Assembly: GCA_033557835.1 (NCBI GenBank)
Contig: JAWQRO010000135.1
Location: 1-53,087 of the forward strand
Source: Helochares maculicollis
Lineage: Eukaryota; Arthropoda; Insecta; Coleoptera; Hydrophilidae
DNA: 53,087 nt
Direction: 5' to 3'
A model generated the notes under the pieces. The model made no database searches, was not told the DNA's origin, and was given only the letters and a program-made list of their open reading frames with translations. The translations under genes and the position numbers were made by a program. Of the stretch, positions 1-10,200 are shown piece by piece (position 1 is the first letter of the stretch; the number at the start of each line of letters is the position of its first letter).

Positions 1-28
<28 letters not shown>
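1..28. repeat. (TA)n microsatellite at window edge
   Basis: About 14 uninterrupted TA dinucleotides open the window. The tract may continue upstream of it. Confidence 0.9.
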
Positions 29-31
<3 letters not shown>

Positions 32-588
32 GCATACATCAAAGATGTTCTCAAGGAAAAGAGCATTAAATATCACAACTCAATATCGAGTCGTTGTAAC
101 CAAATGTTTCGACTTGTGATAAGCCCAAAGCAACACAGAAAACTAAGATGGTATTAGCCTGCTGATCTAAAACCAGAATAAAGAAGGGGGGCCTCAGTGG
201 AAAAAAATTTTAGCCAAGCCATCTAGATCTTTGAGTTTTTGATACAAAAGAAATAGCTTACAAAATGTAAATTCTGATTTAAAACTATATCTAAATTTAA
301 TATTTTTGTTAATGACAGTAGGTAATGCTCTTAATATTCATTCTTACACTAATAGAGTGGTATTTAAAATGCCAATTTAATTTTATTTATATTACTCCAT
401 AATGAGAACTAGCAGTTTTATGTTAAAAAATATATTCTGATATTTATAGTCATAATATAATTGATTCTAACCAGATAAAACAATTAATAATTCTGTCTTA
501 AAAGTAATGTATCCATAAGTAAACAATATAAAGAACTTACACAGTGACAGGTCCTTTATTGTCATTATCATTACAGTCACAGAACATT
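29..588. other. Upstream flank of the TMEM86-like gene, no gene seen
   Basis: This is AT-rich sequence with no convincing coding signal. A possible splice acceptor (pyrimidine-containing stretch ending TTACAG at 571-576) lies just before the TMEM86-like exon. The first annotated exon could therefore be preceded by an upstream noncoding or coding exon. The short minus-strand ORF over 537-821 is a shadow of the TMEM86 exon. Confidence 0.5.
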
Positions 589-2771
589 ATGAAACTACGA
601 AGTGTCGGTTTTATATTGAATAGTACGAAAATCCATGGCGAATTACCCAAGTTAGCCTTATTTATAAAGTCAATTACTGTATATTTCTTAATTTTTATAC
701 CATTTGAAGAACCCTCCCTTATGGCAGTATGTTTAAAATGTTTGCCGATTATCAGCCTCATGGTTTTTATAGTATTGCATGGAATAGGTTTAGGAGACGA
801 GCTAAGTATATTATCAAACATTTGTTTAAGGCTTACATTGATGACAATTTTACATTTTTGCTGTAACCATTTATGGAAACCAGGATTATTTTTGTATTAT
901 GTGTAAATTGGAGAAGTTTAAATGGTTTTAGTCTTTTCATTACTGTAAATTTTGATATGACTGAAAATATTTAAATAAAAATTTCAGGTACTTATACTCA
1001 AGATTAATTCTGCGAGGATTATTTCTCTGCTGTATAGGAGATGCACTGCTGTTGTTTGAAGTTTATCCTTGCTTTGAAATTGGAATGGCTTCTTTTCTTT
1101 TCGCCCATCTTCATTACATCCTTGCATTCAAATTTGTACCAATCAACTTGAAGTTGGGAGTATTTTGGGCCGCCTTATGCACGCTTGGTAAGGAGGTTTA
1201 GTTTCATTAAAGAAAATCGAAATTCATTCCAGGTGTGATTCACGATATTAACATAGTTGACTCTAAAATTAATTTAAAAATTCATCAATTTAAAACATGC
1301 AACTCAATTTTTACTTGTAGCAATTTCGTACCTTTGGGATAATTTACGTCCTGATTTAAAGATTATAGTACCTGTCTATTGTTTAAATCTTTGTGGAATG
1401 GTTTGGAGGGCTACCGCCAGGCTCACAAATTACAGAGTTAGTTGAATCAATAAAAATATCTTAACCAATATACTTTTACCATTTATATATTTAGAAACAT
1501 TGGATGATGGGACAGCTTTATGGAGCAATGGGCGCAATTCTTTTTGCAATATCAGACTTTTGCATTGGCATATCAAGATTTAAACATAAATTTAAACATG
1601 ACCAGGTGAGTACTTTATACTGATTACCTTGTTGTAATACTTATTCCTGCTTAATAGAAACTACCATAATATCCGGGCTATAATATGTGTTCGTGTAGAA
1701 AGTTGTTCAATAATAGGCATGCTTGGCTTGATGTAATTTAAATTATTTTTGCATTCCCATTTTTGGCATGCCGAGTGTGTATGTGTGTGGATGTGTCAGT
1801 ATGTACATGATAGCGCACAGATGTGTATCAACTTTGAGGATATATAGGGCCATTGGATATATCTGTTTATCTGCACATTTTTGTGAATGAACTAGTTATT
1901 AAAATAAAGCAATTGAATTGAAATTTTGTACACACGTTAAATGCTACAAAACATTAGTAGATTTCTTTATGATCAGAGAAAGTAATATAATTTAATTTTA
2001 AAAATGTCATATTTTGGCTTAGAGTACAAAAAAATTATAAAAATACTAAAAATGTAAAATTAGCTATATCAAGTAGTTCTTTTGGGTAAATTGGAAAACC
2101 TGAAGTGTAGCTTTACCTACATTTACAAGCATTCAATTTTAGAAATTACCTAAAAACCTACTTTTTACTTTCCTGAATTCCAATATATTGCATATTTTCT
2201 AAATTATTTCAAATTGCACTGTAAAGCATTTTATATATGTATTAAAAATTAAACAAAATTTCTTAAAAAACTTGTGTTGTTATTAAGTTGAAGTATATGT
2301 TAATTACTAAATTTAAAAAATTTATCGTCATAATGTAATTTTTATAAGTACGTACTTTTATGCAATACACGCATTTGTGAATGTAGAGTGAAGACTCCTC
2401 ATTTTTTAATATGCGTTTGAACGACTTAAGTATGCAAGATGAGAGACATGTCACTAAATAAATATCTAAAATATTATAGAAAAAATAATGTTAATTTAAA
2501 ATGCTTTAAAAGTATTCATACATATTTATGCAACTCTTTCTAAAAGAATTCTTAGAAATCAAGAAAGGTAGAGAAATTTTGGCTGTTTCACATATGTAAA
2601 TATCCAAGATATATCATAACTTACTTAATCTAATATATTAGAATTTATTGGAATGATGAATGCAATCATCTTAAATAATTAAGCAATCATTTTCAGATCA
2701 TTATAATGGCGACTTACTACTTAGCACAACTAGGAATATCCCTCAGTACAGTGGATTATGAACTACTTTAG
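589..2771 (+). CDS. TMEM86: TMEM86/YhhN family lysoplasmalogenase-like membrane protein
   Basis: Five exons join in frame: 589-800, 988-1187, 1321-1436, 1495-1605 and 2697-2771, giving 237 aa, close to the roughly 240 aa of animal TMEM86A. Family hallmarks are in order: PKLALFIKSITVYF near the N-terminus, KCLPIISL, the GDALLLFE motif (aspartate about residue 89), FAHLHYILAF, GAILFAISD (aspartate about residue 197) and a final MATYYLAQLGISLS. The protein is hydrophobic throughout, as expected for the multi-pass YhhN fold. The family cleaves the vinyl-ether bond of lysoplasmalogens in ER-type membranes, and the two aspartates lie in its conserved acidic motifs. Introns 2-4 are GT-AG. Intron 1 (801-987) only keeps frame as a GC-AG intron, joining GDE to YLYSR. 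The start at 589 is chosen because it gives family length; an acceptor at 576 leaves an upstream exon possible. Function is inferred from family membership. Confidence 0.85.
1606..2696. other. Intron 4 of the TMEM86-like gene
   Basis: This 1.09 kb intron is AT-rich and holds no coding sequence. The 1790-2130 part, with GTGT-rich runs and an ACATTTACC-type end, loosely resembles the dispersed repeat seen at 8.6-8.9 kb and 36.7-37.0 kb. I could not establish homology by eye. Confidence 0.4.
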
Positions 2772-2872
2772 CGATATTTAATAATAAACAAAAGCATTAT
2801 AACATTATAACAGTGGATTATGAACTACTTTAGCGATATTTAATAATAAACAAAAGCATTATAACATAGCTT
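2749..2872 (+). repeat. 62-bp tandem duplication covering the TMEM86 stop codon and polyadenylation signal
   Basis: The unit 2749-2810 is repeated nearly perfectly at 2811-2872. Each unit carries the same end of the ORF (VDYELL, stop) and an AATAAA hexamer (2783-2788 and 2845-2850). The first stop ends translation, so the second unit is extra 3' UTR. Confidence 0.95.
2783..2850 (+). terminator. Duplicated AATAAA polyadenylation signals of the TMEM86-like gene
   Basis: Canonical AATAAA hexamers lie at 2783-2788 and 2845-2850, 12 and 74 nt after the stop codon. They were doubled by the 62-bp tandem duplication. Use of either one is inferred from position. Confidence 0.55.
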
Positions 2873-4204
2873 TTATTAGTTTATTGTGAGAACAATTAAC
2901 TTACACATAATTATTATACAAAATATACTTTTCTTTATGTCCTTCATCAAAATCTACACCGAAAATAATACACTGATTAATCAATAGAAAGTTTTTTATT
3001 TTAGATTTTAATTAATAAAATTCAATACTAATAAACACTCAGTATAATGAGCGCTAGTTATGGGTATAAAAAAACCTTTACAACTAATACTTAAAAATAA
3101 TGGTAGTTAGTTGAGTATACTAATGAAATGTAATGGTTTTATTTGAGAAATTAGATCTCATCTGTAAACACAATATATATGTTCCTTCACAGTTGTTTCA
3201 TGGCTCTCATGATAGTATCATTTTCATTAAATTGTTTTCTTCATATTGAAAATCTTCTCCATAATTTCGAAGATAAGTAAAAGAATATTCATCAAATTAA
3301 ATATATAGAATATATCTCAAAGTTGGTATAAAATACAATTCCGTGAATCAACATATGAACTCCCAAATTGATAAATAATGAAATAAGCATACCTACCCTT
3401 TTCCTATATTAAGATTTATGTATATGTACAAAGTTTCATGAAATACACTTTCATATTTCCCTAACTATGATAAAATAAATAATGTGCATAGATGATATTG
3501 TTTTAAATACACTTATGAAATGAAATTATTTTTGTGGAAGATGGTATTTTTCTATATGAACCTTGTCATGCAAAATGGTCATATAAGCATGAAAATTTAA
3601 AAGGTCTCTATGTTTTAAAAATCGGTAGCTAAATTTTACACAATGATTACAATATCTTTAATTGAGTAATGTTTATTTAAATTTTATTATTTAAAAATAT
3701 ATATAATATTTAAATATGTATGGATTTTAAAATGGAATTCATATAACGATTCATAAAATAATCCAACTTCAATAGGAAGGAAAACAGCTACTTCAATAAC
3801 AAATAACTACTTGTATACAATACACATTAAAATTCGAAGAACAACTTTTACACCATAAGGTTTAGCTATTCAATATTTAAAAAAATGAATTATGCCAGGG
3901 ATATGTGCAGTAATATGGCATAACTAAATTTAATCACAATTTGAACTGAAATGCAATAAATAACGAGCATGTCTTTAAAGACACTATAAATGAAAACTAA
4001 TTCAATATTTAAATACTAATAATAAGTGTACATGCCTGCATTTTACTTTTGTCTTACCTGTGTCACTTTTAACATGTTTTCAGTTAATTTTTGTAGGCTC
4101 ATGTTATTTATGTAGATTTTTTATATTTTAATTTTTGTAGGATTTGTTTTTCTCTTATGCTAATTCATTTCGTTTACAATTTTAACATAATTTTTGTTTG
4201 TGGG
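2873..4204. other. Intergenic AT-rich DNA between convergent TMEM86 and msps
   Basis: No gene is visible. The segment around 3440-3660 shares short phrases (a 'tctctatgtttt' core and 'attttacacaatg') with the dispersed repeat at 8.6-8.9 kb and may be a diverged copy. Confidence 0.45.
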
Positions 4205-4210
4205 TTTATT
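4205..4210 (-). terminator. Candidate AATAAA of msps (distal end)
   Basis: TTTATT on the plus strand reads AATAAA on the minus strand, immediately after the msps stop codon (4215-4217). It is a candidate only, because overlapping copies follow and a longer 3' UTR is possible. Confidence 0.3.
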
Positions 4211-4214
4211 TATT

Positions 4215-7200
4215 TTACTCATAAAAGGCTTTGACTTTTTCTTCCCACAGCTGATTCCACATTTTGAGCCTCTCTTTGTAATAATCAATCCCTTGGTTGT
4301 TTTCCTCGCTGTTATCAGCTGTTACCGGTTCAGTCTTTATCTCACGTAATGCTGCAACAAACAAAGAAAATTCTGTTGACTTGGCAAGAAAAATTGTGGT
4401 ATGAAGAATGGCAGGCCGACAAACAAAGCATATTTTTCTATAACATTGTTTTAGCATGGTGTATGGTAACGCAAGTGAGTTACAGTTAAGGTAATTCATT
4501 TCTCTGTATAAACAAAGACCACCTCAAAATCATAGTGCCTTAATCACATAACAAACAAATCAATTTGTGCAAACAATTCTGGATAAGAAGTACTCAATTA
4601 AACGTAAAAAATAGTTATAGAGAATTAAATGAAACAAACTCTTTGACTTTCAAAAACTATATATAAAAACATCCACACACACAAACATTCAATAAAAGAC
4701 ATGGTAAGGATAATAATCGCTTTTCAGTAATTTATAATACTGTCAAAATGGTATTTAAAAGAAGACATTTAATTATTTTCTTGCCAATTATATACTAAGC
4801 TAACTCAATTTAGCCAATAATTCTTGAGATTGAAATTATTGAAAAAGGAATTCAGACAAAATCTAGGAAGACATCAACATGAAAATTCAATATCTGAAAT
4901 ATTTTATTATTCATTAGAGAGAAATACCCAGTTTTGACAACTGTTTTGATTCAAAGCGTTTTAAACTAAATAATTCATCCACTAATGAATATCTGCAGAA
5001 ATTTGTTCGAGTATCTCTTTAATTGATTGTATGATCCCATCTTTCAAAATATTGCCAAATATTAGGGCAGTTTGAAAAGTACTTAGCCTCACCGCCCGAT
5101 GCTGCCAGTATCAGCAAGATAGACTATCGTGTAGACATTCTCGTAGATGACTCCTGTCAAAATTTCAGCTGAATTGGACTCGTAGTTATGTTTTGACCGC
5201 CTGTGGAAGCAGGAGTGTCCACGGATTTTAGAAAAATGAAAAATGAACAATATCGGGCACTGATTCGATTCTCGTTTTTGGAAGGGAAATCAAAGAGCAC
5301 TTGAATGCTATGAACGGTGACTTTAATGGAGATCATTAAAAATTGGATAAACGAGTTTCAACATCGGTTTTTGATGAACGCCCAGGTGCCCCGAAAATGA
5401 CTACCGCAGAGGATAACATACAAAAATCCACGATCTTGTATTGGCAGACCGCCAATTGAAGGTGCTCACGCCAGACAAACATGACTGTGAGACCACTTCA
5501 GAGCAGTGTTCGACGGTGTTTAAGTGCAATCCAAAGGAGTTTCTGCCTCATTTCAGGATGATCGAAGAAACATGGGTCCACTAGTACACACCAGAGACCA
5601 AGGAACAGTCGAAACAGAGGACTTTACCTGGCGAATGTGTTCCGAAGAAGGTGAAGACTATCCTCTTGGCCGGAAAGTTGATGGCCACAGTTTCCTGGGA
5701 TTCACAAGGTGTGATCTACATCGACTACCTGCAGAAGGGCAAAATGGTGACAGGACTCTACTACACCGAATTATTGGGCGGATTCAATGCCAAACTACAG
5801 AAAAAAACGGCCCCATTTGGCAAAGAAAAAGTGATCTTCCACCGTCGCCACGGCCAAATTAGTCGAATTGCACTACGAGAACCGCTGCGCCATCCACTGT
5901 ATTCTCCAGAGTTGACCCTGCGTGACTTTTTTTTTGTTTTCAAACTTAAAAACGTCACTCCCTGGGCAGAAATTTGAGTCAAACTAGGTCATCGTGCCGC
6001 CTGAGAGGTCTACTTTGCAGACCCCGAGAAAACTTATTTTTCAGATGGGTTAAAGAAGTTCAAGTGTCACTGCGCCAACTGTAACGAGCTAAAAGGAGAC
6101 TATGTTGAGAAATAAATCGCCACTTTTCCTAAATTTTTGTTTAACTTTTGTATGTTAAGTACGTTGCGGAACGCCCTCGTATATACTATATCAGTGATCT
6201 ACTTGGCATTGTATTTTTACTAAGTTTTGTATGTCATTATATTGTAGATTCTTATATTTTCTATTCCTATTGACCAGCATTGTGGTAATAATATATAAGA
6301 AAGTAGATCTCAAATAAAAAAAATTAAGAGCTCATACTATAGGGTTATTGGATAGTCCTATGATTATTATTCCACCAACTTTTTATGCTTGCCTTTTTAA
6401 CCAAGAATATGCAGAAATCCATTTCAATGCAAAGGAAAATAAAAGTCGATATGTCATTTCTATGGCAGATTCTTCGGTGATCCAGTTTAGCAATGGATCC
6501 CTTCATGTTCAAGAAAAGGATAGTTAGCTTATCATTCGCTCATTACCAAGCTATATCATTTGATTGCTGTTTTGCACTGATTTTAATTTCAAATAATGTT
6601 TCATTTAATTTCTCTGATTAAAACATAATTCTCAAGCGAACATTAAATAATATGATAAAAAATTAGAAGGCAAACCATATGAAAACTGTATACTATAACT
6701 CCTCTTGCCTCCCTGTTTGTCCCATCCCAGTTAAAGTAGAAGACATGTTTTGATGATTCTCAGAATTTGCTATTTTAGGCAAATGTTCTAAGCTGGAAGT
6801 CCGAGACAATTTAACAGAATAGGTCCGAGGCCGAATTACAAATTTTAAGGAAATAATCTTGTTCACATTTTTTCGAAAAATTTGATCTAGCTCACTTTGA
6901 ATTACGATTTTTTGCTCATTTCCTATTTTAGGCAACTCGAGTCTCTTGGCGAGTGCTTGATCTGGTGTCAATAGGCCATTCACATGCAGATATTGATGAT
7001 GAACTAATTTTTGAGACCAATAAAAGTTACATGTTTCTTAGCAATTTGCTCAACTTACCTGCCGATGCATGTTTTCGTGAATTTTCAATCTCCTTTAAAT
7101 TCTTCTGGATGTAGTCTTGGAAAAATGGACTTGACTTTTTCAAGAAAGGGTCGATATCAGCCTCGGGATATTGTTGGATGAAATCATAGAGCATATTCAA

Positions 7201-10200
7201 ACCTTCTTTTGTTTCCTCTTTATTGCCAATTTTTTTGAATATGTCGGTCAATTGATTGTGAGTAGAACGAGATAAAGACCTTGTACTGTCGGTTTTTAAA
7301 GGGACTTGCTTCACTTCTTCAATTTTGAGTGTCTATAATTAATAAAGTTGAGTATTAAACCCTTCATCAGATAATATTATAAAGCCTAACTTAGTGCAGT
7401 TTAAGACCTGGTGAAATCCAGCAACAGTAAAAACTCACTAATAGAGAAGATATGCTCACTGATTAAAAATATGAGCAAAAAAATTTAAAACATTGTAAAA
7501 AAGTCACTGTGACTACATAGAGAAAATCAATACAAATCCAATAAAATAAACAATAAAAATGTCATTATAAAACTTCCAAATGAATCCAAGCGATGGAACT
7601 ATAAAATAAACACAAACTATGTCAAATGATGGTGATGGAGCTTCCATCTGCAAGTGGAAATTTCATAATGAACTTTTAAAAGTTAAAAATGACTGTATTA
7701 TCATTTTATTGAGGTATATTTAGTACAAATCAATTTTATGTTAATAAGCAGAGTTGGATACGGGTGCAATTGATGGTCCCAGCGCCATTAAAACACATAA
7801 TTTGACATAGAGATCAATGTAACAATAATATGGAATATTTTCTGGAAAGGAAAAGGACGGTTTAATGAGGGAGAATTTGGATTTTCATCAGCAAATTTAC
7901 CAAGTAATCTTTACCTTAAGCAGCCTCAAAATATACGCTTCCATTTCAGATTCTGTTGTGTTAGGTATTTTGCCAAGATGAAGCATTAGAGAGCCGCCTT
8001 TAATTTTCGCCATCGAATGGAGGATGGTTTTCACTGTCCTCAAGGGGGTGTCCATTGATTTGGATTTCCACCATACTGTTGGAAATTCTTTGAGAAATAG
8101 ATGCACTTCCAGCAAAATGCTGTCATAATCAATTTCATCTGCCCAAGACGGTATGAGTTTTATTATTTTCCACAAGCATTTCATCACAAGTTCAGTAAGC
8201 CGTGTGGTACTGTTTGTGGCGGTACAATCTCTTAATAAACTAACTAGGGCACTGTGAAAAACAATTGAAATATATAAATTATATTTGGTTTTAATAGATT
8301 CTTGTTTAGTCCAGTAAGAATTAACTTATTGACTTTCGGAATATTTTAAAGTGGGCGCCATTCTTCACAATGTTGCATATATGTGTGTCTATATATTATA
8401 CTTGTTTAGTGAAAACATATGTTGTGTACATTTTTAACATATTTTCTATGATATATTCAATTGATATTTGTGCTACAGTTTGCCATAGCCTAACCATTCA
8501 ACAAATTTAGGAAAAGATTCATAAAGAGCATGCAAAAAATAGTCAAAAAGGATCAGTGTTGCAACTGGAAATATATGATGATCTGAATAGTTTGAGTTTT
8601 TCATGTAAACTAGTCTGTTAAGTAAACATATGAAATTTGATTTGATTAGCTAATACGTTATACTGCGTAATAAAGGAATGATAGTAAAATTATGAAAAAA
8701 ATTATCCTTGAGGTTTTGACAGATCTCTATGTTTTGAGGGCCCCTACATTCATTTGGCTATTTTCAGTATGCTAACTATGTAAGTAAAGATGGTAATAGA
8801 CTGTTTGATATGGGAAGAAAAAATATAGTACATTGTGAAATGTGCAAAACTTGAAAGTACTAGTTTTACCTACACAGTTTTCATTTTATTAAAGTAAACT
8901 AGCTATTGGAATAGCATTATATTTCGCATGTTTCTTATTATGAAATATATATAAAATTTGTGCGCAAGTTTAAAATGTCGTTTTGTTGTCAAGAAATGGG
9001 GCTTGTAATCTATTGAAGTAACTTTTGGAACCCAAAGCGCCAACTTTTTGGTAAGACTGCAAACACTACAAAACGTTATATTCTTTAGTTTACAAGTTAG
9101 TAGCATATTTATTTTTCGTGTTAAACATGTCGAATTATGAGCCAAGTAAAGAGCATTTGCGACATGTAATGATTTTCTTTGTTCAATCAAAAGAAAAAGG
9201 CATCGGATAGTCATCAAATTCTTGTAGTGACTTACAGTGATCTTGCTCCAATTATCTAGATTTATGAACGCTGGGTTCAAGGTTCCAAAAGCAGCGCTTT
9301 CAATGCTATTGACAAAGAACGTGAAAATCGACCAATAAAAGACGAATTACAAGCATAATTGGATGAAAACGATGCACAAACACAACAAATGATGGCGGAG
9401 AAGTTGAATACCACTCGGCAAGCCATTTCTGATCGCCTCAAAGCCATGATGCAGATTCAAAGGTTGGAAAATGTGTTCCACACAAACTGAACGAATGACA
9501 GATGGAAATATGAAAAATGTGTGTGAAATACTGCATTTACACCACAAAAGAAAGGATTTTTGCATCGGGTTGTAACTGGCGATGAAAACTGGATATACTT
9601 TGAGAATTCCAAATGTAATAAATCGTGGGTAACGCTAGGACAGCCGTCAAAAACGAGTATAAAACCGAATCGTTTTGGGAGGAAGACAATACTGTGTATG
9701 TGGTGGGTTCAGAAGGGAGTAGTGTACTACGAGCTTCTCAAACCCGGCGAAGCAGTTAATACCGTCCACTACCGACAACAAATGATCAATTTAAACCACA
9801 CATTGATCGAAAAACGACATGCACTGGCTGAGCAACACTTTAACACTTTCGAGGATGTACAAAAATGGATATCAATGAAAGTTGAAGCTTTCTTTTGGAA
9901 TGGTATCCATAAATTGCCCGACAGATGGATGTGTAAAAAGCAAGGGCCAATACTTTGAATAAAAAATATTTTACAATTGTTGTTAAATAATTGCGTATTT
10001 TTCATTAAAAAAAAAACATGATTTTTTAAACTTGCACATGCTAAACATGACAAGAAGGAATTGGGTTGGCAACTAAGTAATTGTGAATTTTTTTAGAAAA
10101 TCAAAAACATTTTTTCATGGAACTAAATAACTTTATTCTGTAATGTATTGCCCATTTTGATCAATGACCTATTGCCATCATTCACGCAGCATCATAGTTC

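Noticed and set aside
544..906. 120-codon plus-strand ORF as a stand-alone gene
   Set aside because: Its 589-800 part is TMEM86 exon 1. Codons after about 801 lose family similarity and are read-through into intron 1.
6693..7003. Treating the proximal 103-codon exon as an unrelated nested gene
   Set aside because: It has no ATG of its own, and its acceptor and phase fit msps exon 12 exactly, so it is reported as a candidate alternative msps exon.
9769..10053. Minus-strand 94-codon ORF
   Set aside because: It is the antisense shadow of the Mos1-like transposase C-terminal region.
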